Assembly: GCA_046715235.1 (NCBI GenBank)
Contig: JBKJZO010000217.1
Coordinates: forward strand, 1-34,669
Direction: 5' to 3'
From: JBKJZO01 sp046715235
Lineage (GTDB): Bacteria > Actinomycetota > Actinomycetes > BP-191
Length of the DNA stretch: 34,669 nt
In this document: positions 5,991 to 13,729 of the stretch, piece after piece
Position numbering within the stretch: position 1 is the stretch's first letter
Layout: each line of letters opens with the position of its first letter
Program-made: the position numbers and the translations under genes
Notes under the pieces: generated by a model
What the model saw: only the letters and a program-made list of their open reading frames with translations
Told to the model about the DNA's origin: nothing
The model's database searches: none

Positions 5991-8729
5991 TTGTCACCGA
6001 GTAGCGACCGCCATCCGGTAATCACCGACGGACTGCCGAGTCAGCTTCCCGACATCGATCCGGACGAGACGTCCGAATGGGTCGAGTCGCTGGACCAGGT
6101 CATCGACACGGCAGGTCGTGACCGGGCGCGCTACATCATCCTCAAGCTGCTCGAGCGCGCCCGGGAGAAGCGGGTCGGCGTACCGGCGCTGCGCAGCACC
6201 GACTACGTCAACACGATCCCGCCTGAGGCCGAGCCGTGGTTCCCCGGTGACGAGCACGTCGAGCGTCGCATCCGCGCGTACATCCGCTGGAACGCCGCCA
6301 TCATGGTCAGCCGCTCCAACCGTCCCGAGCTCGGCGTCGGCGGGCACATCGCTACGTACGCGTCCTCGGCGAGCCTCTACGAGGTCGGCTTCAACCACTT
6401 CTTCCGCGGCAAGGACGAGGACGGGTCCGGCGACCAGATCTTCTTCCAGGGCCACGCCTCCCCCGGCATGTACGCGCGGGCGTTCCTCGAGGGCCGCCTG
6501 ACCGAAGCCCACCTCGACAGCTTCCGTCAGGACTCCAGCCCAAACCGGCTGTCGTCGTACCCGCACCCGCGGTTGATGCCCGACTTCTGGGAGTTTCCGA
6601 CCGTGTCGATGGGCCTCGGCCCGATCGGCGCGATCTACCAGGCGCGGTTCAACCGCTACCTACAGGCGCGCGGCATCAAGGACACATCGCGAAGCAACGT
6701 GTGGGCCTTCCTCGGCGACGGCGAGATGGACGAGCCCGAGTCCCTCGGCGCCATCGGCCTCGCGTCGCGCGAGGAGCTGGACAACCTGACGTTCGTCATC
6801 AACTGCAACCTGCAGCGCCTCGACGGTCCGGTGCGCGGCAACGGCAAGATCATGCAGGAGCTCGAGTCGTACTTCCGCGGCGCCGGCTGGAACGTCATCA
6901 AGGTCGTCTGGGGCCGTGAGTGGGACGACCTGCTCGCGCGCGACGTCGACGGCGTACTCGTCAACGCGATGAACACCACGCCCGACGGTCAGTTCCAGAC
7001 CTACTCGATCGAGAGCGGCGCCTACATCCGCGACCACTTCTTCGGTCGTGACCCGCGGCTGCGCAAGCTCGTCGAGCACCTGTCCGACGACCAGCTCACC
7101 AAGCTCTCGCGCGGCGGGCACGACTACCGCAAGGTGTACGCCGCGTTCAAGGCGGCGTCGGAGCACGCCGGCCAGCCGACGGTCATCCTCGCGCAGACGA
7201 TCAAGGGCTGGACGATCGAGGGCTTCGAGGCGCGCAACTCGACGCACCAGATGAAGAAGCTGACCAAGGCCGACCTCAAGGCGTTCCGCGACCGGCTCTA
7301 CCTCGACATCCCCGACTCCGCGCTCGAAGCGGACCTGCCGCCGTACTACCACCCGGGCAAGGACAGCGACGAGATCCAGTACATGCTCGATCGCCGTCGC
7401 CAGCTCGGCGGTTTCCTGCCCAGCCGCAAGGTGCAGGTCAAGCCGTTGCAGCTGCCCGAGGCCTCGCTCTACGACGACATGATGAAGGGGTCGGGCAAGC
7501 AGGCGGTCGCGACGACGATGGCGTTCGTCCGGATGTTCAAGGACCTCGTGCGCGACAAGAACATCGGCGCCCGGTTCGTCCCGATCATCCCGGACGAGGC
7601 GCGCACGTTCGGCATGGACTCGCTGTTCCCCTCACTCGGCATCTACTCGCCGCTCGGACAGACCTACGAGGCCGTCGACCGCGAACTTCTCCTGTCCTAC
7701 AAGGAGAAGAAGAACGGCCAGATCCTGCACGAGGGCATCAACGAAGCGGGCTCGATGGCCTCGACGATCGCCGCGGCGTCGTCGTACTCCACGCACGGCG
7801 AGCCGATGATCCCGATCTACATCTTCTATTCGATGTTCGGCTTCCAGCGCACCGGCGACCAGATGTGGCAGCTGGCCGACCAGCTGGGCCGCGGCTTCCT
7901 GCTCGGCGCGACGGCCGGTCGCACGACGCTGAACGGCGAAGGCCTGCAGCACCAGGACGGCCACTCGCTGCTACTCGCGTCGACCAACCCGGCGTGCGTC
8001 GCCTACGACCCGGCGTGGGCCTACGAGGTGGCGTTCATCGTCAAGGACGGCCTGCGGCGCATGTACGGCGAGAACGCCGAGGACGTCTTCTACTACATCA
8101 CCATCTACAACGAGCCCTACCAGCAGCCGCCGGCACCCGACATCTGGGGTCTCGAGGAAGCCGTGCTGCGGGGCATCTACCGTTACCAGCAGGCGCCCGA
8201 GGGGCACGAGCTCAGCGCGCAGATCATGGCGTCGGGCATCGCGCTGCGGATGGCGCTCGAGGCGCAGCACATGCTCGCCGAGGAGTGGGGCGTCGGAGCC
8301 GACGTGTGGTCGGTGACGTCATGGAACGAGCTGCGCCGCGACGCGATCGAGTGCGAGGAGCACATGCTGCTGCACCCCGAGGAGGCGGCGCGCACGCCGT
8401 ACGTCACGCAGGCACTGGCCAACGCGCAGGGCCCGTTCCTGGCCGTCAGCGACTGGATGCGCAGTGTCCAGGACCAGATCTCGCGCTGGGTGCCAGGCGA
8501 CTACACGTCACTCGGCACCGACGGTTTCGGGCGCTCCGACACCCGGGCCGCGCTGCGCCGGCACTTCCACATCGACCCCGAAAGCATCACGGTCGGCGTA
8601 CTCGAGTCGCTCGCACGCCGCGGCGAGATCAAGGCCGAGGTCGTGACGCAGGCGATCGAGCGCTACCACCTGCTGAACGAGCGGGTCGAGGGTGCCGCGT
8701 CCGTGGAGGGCAACAACCCCGGCGTCTAA
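5991..8729 (+). CDS. aceE: Pyruvate dehydrogenase E1 component, homodimeric
   Basis: Thiamine diphosphate enzyme of 912 residues that decarboxylates pyruvate and acetylates the lipoyl domain of the E2 subunit, feeding acetyl-CoA into the TCA cycle. It is the single-chain alpha2 type: the N-terminal half carries the cofactor motif GDGEMDE (242-248) ending in NCN (271-273) with Mg/ThDP ligands; the second half contains the transketolase-like pyrimidine domain (EGINEAGSMAS region) and the C-terminal domain. Length matches actinobacterial AceE (about 900-930). The start is a TTG at 5991 with GGGAG six bases upstream; the conserved opening HPVITDGLPSQLPDIDPDE follows at once, so the start is sound. 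No E2 or E3 genes lie beside it, as is usual in actinobacteria. A large palindrome (repeat A1) 26 bases after the stop may serve as terminator. Confidence 0.97.
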   Translation: MSPSSDRHPVITDGLPSQLPDIDPDETSEWVESLDQVIDTAGRDRARYIILKLLERAREKRVGVPALRSTDYVNTIPPEAEPWFPGDEHVERRIRAYIRWNAAIMVSRSNRPELGVGGHIATYASSASLYEVGFNHFFRGKDEDGSGDQIFFQGHASPGMYARAFLEGRLTEAHLDSFRQDSSPNRLSSYPHPRLMPDFWEFPTVSMGLGPIGAIYQARFNRYLQARGIKDTSRSNVWAFLGDGEMDEPESLGAIGLASREELDNLTFVINCNLQRLDGPVRGNGKIMQELESYFRGAGWNVIKVVWGREWDDLLARDVDGVLVNAMNTTPDGQFQTYSIESGAYIRDHFFGRDPRLRKLVEHLSDDQLTKLSRGGHDYRKVYAAFKAASEHAGQPTVILAQTIKGWTIEGFEARNSTHQMKKLTKADLKAFRDRLYLDIPDSALEADLPPYYHPGKDSDEIQYMLDRRRQLGGFLPSRKVQVKPLQLPEASLYDDMMKGSGKQAVATTMAFVRMFKDLVRDKNIGARFVPIIPDEARTFGMDSLFPSLGIYSPLGQTYEAVDRELLLSYKEKKNGQILHEGINEAGSMASTIAAASSYSTHGEPMIPIYIFYSMFGFQRTGDQMWQLADQLGRGFLLGATAGRTTLNGEGLQHQDGHSLLLASTNPACVAYDPAWAYEVAFIVKDGLRRMYGENAEDVFYYITIYNEPYQQPPAPDIWGLEEAVLRGIYRYQQAPEGHELSAQIMASGIALRMALEAQHMLAEEWGVGADVWSVTSWNELRRDAIECEEHMLLHPEEAARTPYVTQALANAQGPFLAVSDWMRSVQDQISRWVPGDYTSLGTDGFGRSDTRAALRRHFHIDPESITVGVLESLARRGEIKAEVVTQAIERYHLLNERVEGAASVEGNNPGV

Positions 8730-8754
8730 TGCCTTTCCACGAGGAAACGCTCCG

Positions 8755-8808
8755 GTGATCCACGGCAGATGATCATGATTTCCATCATGATCACGCGCCG
8801 TGGATCAC
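8755..8808. repeat. Interspersed palindromic repeat A, copy 1
   Basis: Outer arms GTGATCCACGGC (8755-8766) and GCCGTGGATCAC (8797-8808) are perfectly complementary over 12 bases; inner arms TGATCATGAT (8770-8779) and ATCATGATCA (8784-8793) pair over 10 bases around the loop TTCC. The 54-bp unit folds as an almost continuous hairpin with one 3x3 internal loop. The same 12-base outer arms recur in copy 2 at 11387-11439, including the following GAGG. It lies just after aceE and forms the 3' end of the pirin remnant. A transcription terminator role is possible; the sequence conservation between copies argues for a mobile or dispersed repeat. Confidence 0.85.
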
Positions 8809-9063
8809 GAGGTTTGGGAGGTCATTCTCGCCCTCACCCGCGTTGCGTTCGCTGTGACTGACTCCGCCGCCGGCACGCGTGTGGCTGCCGAAGCCGGCAC
8901 CCGGAGTGAGGGTCTGCTCATTGCATGCCTGCAGCGGGCCGAAGTGGGTGTTGGCCGGGTCGTAGTGCGCGCCGAACGAGAAGCAGTGCCGCGACCGCAC
9001 GTCACCGCTCTGCGTCACGAAACGATCGGCCGCGCGTACGACGATCGCATCCTGGCTGCGCAC
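8791..9063 (-). pseudogene. Pirin-family protein remnant, internally deleted
   Basis: The first about 62 codons match the N-terminal cupin of pirin/bicupin proteins: AADRFVT, SRHCFSFGAHYDPANTHFG, and PGAGFGSH. In an intact pirin the text would go on with PHRD.EIVTWVL.G..; here it jumps directly to RAGGGVSHSERNAGEG, which resembles the later pirin block SAG.GV.HSE.N. About 40 codons between these blocks, including the metal-binding HPH segment, are missing without loss of frame. The reading frame then runs into repeat A1 and stops there (TGA at 8791-8793), so the entire C-terminal cupin is gone. The GTG at 9063 has AGGAG at six bases upstream, so the original start is probably preserved. Non-functional as a pirin; a 90-residue product could still be made. 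Confidence 0.8.
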
Positions 9064-9304
9064 TAACCGCTCCTCTCGTTTGTCCGACTGCGCCGAACGG
9101 GCCACTGTGCAATGGCCCGAACGGGCTAATCGCCAGGGTGAGAATCCGCTGCAATTCGGCCCCTTCGTGACCATATTTCGTCTCGGCCCTCCCGGCGCCC
9201 GCTGAGTTCATGAGACAAAGGGGGTCAAGACATCGCCGGGCGTTCAGCCAAACGCGCCACCGGTCGATACCTGCACATAGCCAGTCGACCCCGCAGGGAG
9301 CACG
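9064..9304. other. Divergent region, pirin remnant / orphan gene 1
   Basis: No gene seen. It contains a 10-base direct repeat CCGAACGGGC at 9093-9102 and 9117-9126 (24 bases apart), and within it an inverted repeat GGGCCA / TGGCCC (9099-9104 and 9113-9118). These could be an operator or a remnant of old promoter architecture for the pirin gene. The rest of the stretch up to the ribosome-binding site AGGGAG (9295-9300) shows nothing I can name. Confidence 0.45.
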
Positions 9305-10150
9305 GTGAGCGCACCAACGTTGCACCGCACCGAGGACCACCCCAACAGGGGCGAGATCTTCGCCGTCATGGCGCAGATAATCCACCTCGGCGACGAGGCG
9401 CTGCCCGCGCTGGCCGGGGGTTGGTGCAACACCGAGTTGTCCGCCCGCGCGCGCTCGAAAGCTCTCTCCCCAGACTCGCCGTTGATCATGGAAGTGCTCA
9501 CCGCATTCGACAGCGTGTCGTTCCTGTTCGCCGACGACCTCGAAGGCTCGGCCGAGTACCTCACGGTGGATCCCGCGGTCACGGCCGTCGCGTTGAAGGC
9601 GATCCGCGATGCCATCGCCGCGGCGTACGCCGCACCGATCCTGAGCCGTGAAGAACACGCCGAGCTGCTGCGCCCCTGGCGCTCGATCTTCCCGACCAAC
9701 GGCGTGGCCGAGCCCGACTTCGGGCCAGACCGCGGTGACATCGGCCGGCTCTTTCGGATGCTCCCCTCGCTTGCCGGCCGGTGCCACGACGACGTCGGCA
9801 AGCTGATGTGGCAGTCGCTGACCGAACGGGCTGCCGGCGTCGACCCAGTCGCCCACACTGCCGCGCTCGAGTTGGCGTGGGAGGCCGCGATCGTCACCCG
9901 CCGCCGGCGGCTGTGGCGCCTCGCCCGGCGTACCGCGATGGAGGCCTTCACTCGGCCTTGCCCGTCCTGCGGACAGCGGGCGAAGTCTGATGAGGACATC
10001 GAACTGCTGACGTTCAGCCTCGGCGGCGTCTACGCGCTGATCGTGCGTGACGCGATCGACGACGAGTCGTTCCAGTTGCTGCACGACCCGGTGACCGGGT
10101 TGATCCCGCGCCAGCGGCACACGCCCGTGGACGGCAACGACCCCCGCTAG
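9305..10150 (+). CDS. Orphan gene 1, uncharacterised helical protein
   Basis: Protein of 281 residues, mostly predicted helix, no signal peptide or membrane segment. I do not recognise the family. A central block AIRDAIAAAYAAPILSREEH (99-118) followed by LLRPWRSIFP is shared with orphan gene 2 (AVRDAIAAAYARLIVAPEH ... LTESWHAVFG), and the next stretch PDFGPDRGDIGRLF resembles EYGPQTDVVRRAV there; both proteins end in a second, degenerate copy of the helix-plus-W/F pattern (about 240-267 here). A CPSC pair (219-222) is the only metal-like motif. The GTG start has AGGGAG four bases upstream. Repeat B1 follows ten bases after the stop. Coding nature is supported by length and ribosome-binding site; function is unknown. 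Confidence 0.7.
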   Translation: MSAPTLHRTEDHPNRGEIFAVMAQIIHLGDEALPALAGGWCNTELSARARSKALSPDSPLIMEVLTAFDSVSFLFADDLEGSAEYLTVDPAVTAVALKAIRDAIAAAYAAPILSREEHAELLRPWRSIFPTNGVAEPDFGPDRGDIGRLFRMLPSLAGRCHDDVGKLMWQSLTERAAGVDPVAHTAALELAWEAAIVTRRRRLWRLARRTAMEAFTRPCPSCGQRAKSDEDIELLTFSLGGVYALIVRDAIDDESFQLLHDPVTGLIPRQRHTPVDGNDPR

Positions 10151-10160
10151 CCTCCTCGTG

Positions 10161-10228
10161 GATCAACTTGTCGAAGTCGCCGGGCTGGAACGAGCGTGCG
10201 AAGACCAACGGATTTCGACAACATGATC
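10161..10228. repeat. Interspersed repeat B, copy 1
   Basis: A 68-bp unit bounded by GATCAACTTGTCGAA (10161-10175) and TTCGACAACATGATC (10214-10228), which are inverted repeats matching at 13 of 15 positions. Copy 2 at 12567-12634 has exactly the same length; the first 22 bases and last 15 bases are identical and the middle is diverged but alignable (CTGGA..., AGCGTG). It sits in the convergent gap between orphan gene 1 and the PHP gene, where a bidirectional terminator would be expected. Confidence 0.85.
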
Positions 10229-10281
10229 GTCGCGGCTGAAAACCGCCGGCCGCAGCCGGGTCGGGTCGGAGGCGCGGTGGC

Positions 10282-11328
10282 TCAGTAGCTCGTCCAGGCC
10301 AGTAGGTCGGCGTACGACTTGGTGTTGATGACCCGCTCGACCGGTACGCCGCACTCCGCGGCTCGAGCGCAGCCGTAGGACTGCCAGGTCAGCTGCCCCG
10401 GCGCGTGCGCATCGGTGTCGATGGAGAACTCACATCCGGCCTCGACGGCCATTGCGAGCAGGCGTTTGGGCGGGTCGAGTCGCTCGGGGCGTGAGTTGAT
10501 CTCGACCGCCGTACCGAACTGCCGGCACGCCTCGAAGACGAGTTCGGGATCGAACTGCGACTCGGGCCGCCCGCGACCGGTGACCAGGCGGCCGGTGCAA
10601 TGGCCGAGTACGTCGGTGTGCGGGTTTGCGACGGCCCGCGCCATGCGTTCGGTCATCGCGTCGCGTTCCATCCGCAGCTTGCTGTGCACGCTCGCGACAA
10701 CGAGGTCGAGCCGGGCAAGAAGCTCGTTCTCCTGGTCGAGCGCGCCGTCGTCGAGGATGTCGCACTCAATGCCGGTCAGGATGCGGAATGGCTTCTCGGT
10801 GCCGGCGGCGGCCTGCGCCGCGAACTCGTCGTTCAGCGCCGCGACGACGTCGAGTTGCTCGCGCAGGCGGTCGGGGCTCAGGCCGTTGGCGACGGTGAGC
10901 CGCGGCGAATGGTCGGTGAGCACCATGTACTCGTGGCCGATCTCGCGGGCCGCCTCGGCCATGTCCCTGATGGGGCTGCCGCCATCCGACCAGTCCGAGT
11001 GCACATGGCAGTCACCGCGCAACGCCGCGCGGATCGCCGTGCCCTCACCGGCGTCCGGCACGGCGTCCGTGTCGGTTAGCTTGTTGAGGTACGCCGGCGC
11101 CTCGCCGGCAAGCGACTCGAGGATGGTCTTCTCGGTAACGTCGCCGATTCCGGGGAGCTCTTTGAGGCTGCCGCCGGCCGCGCGTTCCGCGATCTCCGCG
11201 GCCGGCATCGCAGACAGCGTCTGTGCGGCCCGCCGGAACGCCCTGACCCGGTAGGTCGGCTCACCCGCACGTTCCAGGCGGAACGCGATCCGCTTCAGGT
11301 CCGCGATCGGGTCACGCGCCTCGGGCAT
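10282..11328 (-). CDS. PHP-domain metal-dependent phosphoesterase with N-terminal HhH
   Basis: Protein of 348 residues. The N-terminal 100 residues resemble the start of family-X DNA polymerases: a helical 8-kDa-like part (IAFRLERAGEPTYRVRAFRRAA) and a helix-hairpin-helix, LPGIGDVTEKTI (58-69). The rest is a PHP domain with its metal ligands: DCHVHSDWSDG (His108, His110, Asp112), LTDHSPR, GIECDI, SVHSKL, LGHCTGR, EINSRPE and DTDAHAPGQL. The polymerase palm is absent, so it is a stand-alone PHP hydrolase of the type related to the PolX C-terminal exonuclease; a DNA-repair or nucleotide phosphatase role is inferred, not shown. The ATG at 11328 is preceded by CGGAGGTG at six bases; longer in-frame starts are not needed. 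It is flanked by repeats B1 and A2. Confidence 0.88.
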   Translation of the reverse strand: MPEARDPIADLKRIAFRLERAGEPTYRVRAFRRAAQTLSAMPAAEIAERAAGGSLKELPGIGDVTEKTILESLAGEAPAYLNKLTDTDAVPDAGEGTAIRAALRGDCHVHSDWSDGGSPIRDMAEAAREIGHEYMVLTDHSPRLTVANGLSPDRLREQLDVVAALNDEFAAQAAAGTEKPFRILTGIECDILDDGALDQENELLARLDLVVASVHSKLRMERDAMTERMARAVANPHTDVLGHCTGRLVTGRGRPESQFDPELVFEACRQFGTAVEINSRPERLDPPKRLLAMAVEAGCEFSIDTDAHAPGQLTWQSYGCARAAECGVPVERVINTKSYADLLAWTSY

Positions 11329-11386
11329 GCCGCACCTCCGCTCCCGCGGTCGCCACACCCATCATCGGTCCCGCATCAGCCGTCGC

Positions 11387-11439
11387 GTGATCCACGGCAC
11401 CCGATCATGGTCGGTTCATGATCACACGCCGTGGATCAC
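11387..11439. repeat. Interspersed palindromic repeat A, copy 2
   Basis: Outer arms GTGATCCACGGC (11387-11398) and GCCGTGGATCAC (11428-11439) are identical to those of copy 1; the inner arms are GATCATG (11403-11409) and CATGATC (11417-11423) around the loop GTCGGTT. Length 53 bases. It lies in the divergent gap between the PHP gene and orphan gene 2, where a terminator is not needed, which argues against a pure terminator role for this repeat family. Confidence 0.85.
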
Positions 11440-11645
11440 GAGGCATGCGTGCGCGGTCATCGACGGGAGAGGGGCGGGTGAGTCGCGCCCGGGGGCGAGG
11501 GGGGCGCGACTGGTCCACATGGGTGAACTTCGGGCGTGAGCCGGATCGTTGCGCCAAGGGCAGGGCAGAGTTCGGCCAAACGGTGGCTATCGGCAACACG
11601 GACCGCCTGCTTGAGTGGATCGACCAAGAATTTCGGAGGAATTGC
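11440..11645. other. Leader region of orphan gene 2
   Basis: An open frame continuous with orphan gene 2 reaches back into repeat A2, but its translation is Arg/Gly-rich and looks non-coding, and no homologous N-terminus is seen in orphan gene 1. A GTG at 11478 with AGAGGGG upstream is an alternative start. I see no other gene or recognisable site here. Confidence 0.4.
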
Positions 11646-12548
11646 GTGTACTCGCTCGTCAGCTCGTCGCTGCTCACCATCGACCTCGTGCGCCACTCCA
11701 ACGGCGTCGAACTCGCCGACGTACTCGAGCGGGCGCTGTGCCTGACGGCGGTTGACATGATGGCACTCGAGGCTGCGTTCGAGGACTCTCCGGAGCGCCG
11801 CGACGCATGGGCCGCGGTAGAGGCGGCAACCGAGGGTGCGCCCCGGCTGCTGGGCGTATTGGCGTCGGCGCGCGACGCATTCATTGACGGCACACCGCCG
11901 GTGGGCGCGCTGCGCCGCATCGGCCACGAGCTCAGCGTGACGCCAATGGGCAGCCTGTACGAGCTCGTGGCAATGGTCGAGCGCGATGTTCTTGAGTGGA
12001 CCCGCGAGCGGCACGGCGACCTAGTCGTGCAGCAGCACACGCACGGCGTCGCCGCCGTACGCGACGCGATCGCGGCGGCGTACGCCCGGCTCATCGTCGC
12101 GCCCGAACACATCACGACGCTGACCGAGTCGTGGCACGCGGTGTTCGGCGACATGCCGGCGGTGGGCACCGGCGGCGAGTACGGACCGCAGACCGACGTC
12201 GTACGGCGGGCCGTCGACCTCGTGTCGCGCCTGCGGCCCGAGGACTTCGCGGATCTCAACTCGACGTACTGGCGGGCCTACCGGCCCGAGACCGGCTGGG
12301 CCACGGCGATGCACGCCGCGAGCTGGGCGGCCGTCATCAGCGACCGGCTGCGCCCGGTTGCGGCTTCGCAGCTGGCTCTGTTGCGGGCGTTGCTGCTCGC
12401 CGGACTGCCAGCAGCCGTTGGCGCGAGCGGCGTGATGATGGCGGCGACGGCAGCTATGCAGGCGGTCGTGCTCGCCGACGTACTCGACGAGTCGACGTAC
12501 GACTCGCTGACCGGCGCGTGGGTCAACGCGTTCGGCCCGCTCAGCTAG
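11646..12548 (+). CDS. Orphan gene 2, paralogue of orphan gene 1
   Basis: Protein of 300 residues, strongly helical and Ala-rich, without signal peptide or clear membrane segment (a hydrophobic stretch at about 243-280 is too Ala/Met-rich to call). It shares AVRDAIAAAYA...H..L...W..FG (137-168) and YGPQTDVVRR (179-188) with orphan gene 1 and ends with a second copy of the helix-then-W/F pattern (LTGAWVNAFG, 288-297), so each protein may be built of two related helical units. I chose the GTG at 11646 because GGAGGA lies five bases upstream; the open frame extends further but unconvincingly. Repeat B2 follows 18 bases after the stop. No known family is recognised. Confidence 0.65.
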   Translation: MYSLVSSSLLTIDLVRHSNGVELADVLERALCLTAVDMMALEAAFEDSPERRDAWAAVEAATEGAPRLLGVLASARDAFIDGTPPVGALRRIGHELSVTPMGSLYELVAMVERDVLEWTRERHGDLVVQQHTHGVAAVRDAIAAAYARLIVAPEHITTLTESWHAVFGDMPAVGTGGEYGPQTDVVRRAVDLVSRLRPEDFADLNSTYWRAYRPETGWATAMHAASWAAVISDRLRPVAASQLALLRALLLAGLPAAVGASGVMMAATAAMQAVVLADVLDESTYDSLTGAWVNAFGPLS

Positions 12549-12566
12549 GCGGCGCCGCCCCTAAAC

Positions 12567-12634
12567 GATCAACTTGTCGAAGTCGCCGTCCTGGACCAAG
12601 CGTGAAGCAAGGCACAGCCTTCGACAACATGATC
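12567..12634. repeat. Interspersed repeat B, copy 2
   Basis: Second 68-bp copy, GATCAACTTGTCGAA (12567-12581) to TTCGACAACATGATC (12620-12634). It lies in the convergent gap between orphan gene 2 and cobT, as copy 1 lies in the convergent gap between orphan gene 1 and the PHP gene. Both could act as bidirectional terminators by their 13/15 inverted arms. Confidence 0.85.
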
Positions 12635-12667
12635 ATCTCAGCCATCGAGCGCGGCTGCGGGCGAGTG

Positions 12668-13729
12668 TTAGGCCTCTTTGCGGGTCACTCCTGCGCTGTC
12701 GAAGGTCGCCATCTCGCGCAGCGCCGCGGCCGCGCACTGCAGGATGGGCAGGGCGAGCACCGCACCTGTGCCTTCACCGAGCCGAAGGCCGAGGTCGACG
12801 AGCGGCGAGAGATCGAGCGCGGCCAGGGCGACGGTGTGCCCCGGCTCCGCTGACCGGTGACCGGCGAAGCAGTACGCCGTCGCACCAGCCGAAAACCCCT
12901 GTGCCACAAGGGCCGCGGCACCGGCGATGACTCCGTCGAGCAGCACGGGGATGCGGCGGGAAGCGCCACCGAGGATGAACCCGGCAAGCGCCGCATGCTC
13001 GAGACCGCCGACACAAGCGAGCACGCCGAGCGGGTCAGTGGCGTCCGGTTGATGCAGAGCGAGCGTACGGCGTACGACGTCGACCTTGCGCGCGAGAGTC
13101 GCGTCGTCGACACCGGTGCCGCGGCCGGTGACGGCCTCGGGCGCGCCGCCGGTCATCGCGGCGATCAACGCGGCCGACGCGGTCGTGTTGGCGATGCCCA
13201 TGTCGCCAGTGATCAGGCAGCGGGCGCCCGCGTCGATCAGTTGACTCGCGACCTCGATGCCCACCTCAACAGCGGCGCGCGCTTCGTCGCGGGTCATCGC
13301 GGGTTCGACCGTCATGTCAGCGGTGCCGGAGCGGATCCGGTGGTGCAGAACGCCCGGCGAGTCGTCAACCAGCGATGCGACACCGACGTCGACAACGACG
13401 ACGCTCGCGCCGACCTGCGCGGCGAAGACGTTGACTGCCGCTCCCCCGGCAGCGAAGTTGGCGACCATCTGCGCGGTCACTTCCCGCGGCCAGGGAGTGA
13501 CGCCCTGGGCGTGCACGCCGTGATCGGCGGCGAAGACCGCGACCGCGGCGGGCGACGGCATCGGCGGCGGCGACTCGGCTGCTATGCCCGCAAGGCGGAT
13601 CCCGATCTGCTCAAGTGCGCCGAGAGCTCCAGGCGGTTTTGTCAGGCGGTCGTTGCGCGCCGACGCATCGGCCGTCGCACCCGCGTCAAGCGACGAGATC
13701 GCGGCAACAACCGTGTCGAGCAGAGTCAT
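12668..13729 (-). CDS. cobT: Nicotinate-nucleotide:dimethylbenzimidazole phosphoribosyltransferase
   Basis: CobT, 353 residues, makes alpha-ribazole phosphate from nicotinate mononucleotide and 5,6-dimethylbenzimidazole, giving the lower ligand of cobalamin. Family blocks seen: RNDRLTKPPGALG near the N-terminus (25-37), FAADHGVHAQGVTPWP, GDMGIANTTASAAL, and the C-terminal LRLGEGTGA with the catalytic Glu319. The ATG at 13729 overlaps the cobC stop as ATGA, so the long upstream frame (to 14152) is discarded. It is the last gene of the 13-gene cobalamin operon, with repeat B2 just beyond the stop. Length and motifs are normal. Confidence 0.96.
   Translation of the reverse strand: MTLLDTVVAAISSLDAGATADASARNDRLTKPPGALGALEQIGIRLAGIAAESPPPMPSPAAVAVFAADHGVHAQGVTPWPREVTAQMVANFAAGGAAVNVFAAQVGASVVVVDVGVASLVDDSPGVLHHRIRSGTADMTVEPAMTRDEARAAVEVGIEVASQLIDAGARCLITGDMGIANTTASAALIAAMTGGAPEAVTGRGTGVDDATLARKVDVVRRTLALHQPDATDPLGVLACVGGLEHAALAGFILGGASRRIPVLLDGVIAGAAALVAQGFSAGATAYCFAGHRSAEPGHTVALAALDLSPLVDLGLRLGEGTGAVLALPILQCAAAALREMATFDSAGVTRKEA

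Noticed and set aside
7865..8758. Long plus-strand open frame (297 codons) inside aceE
   Set aside because: It is a +1 shadow of aceE; its translation is Arg/Ala/Pro-rich without motifs, as expected of GC-rich out-of-frame reading.
8800..9066. Plus-strand open frame of 88 codons after aceE
   Set aside because: Antisense to the pirin remnant, whose homology on the minus strand is clear; the plus frame has no ribosome-binding site.
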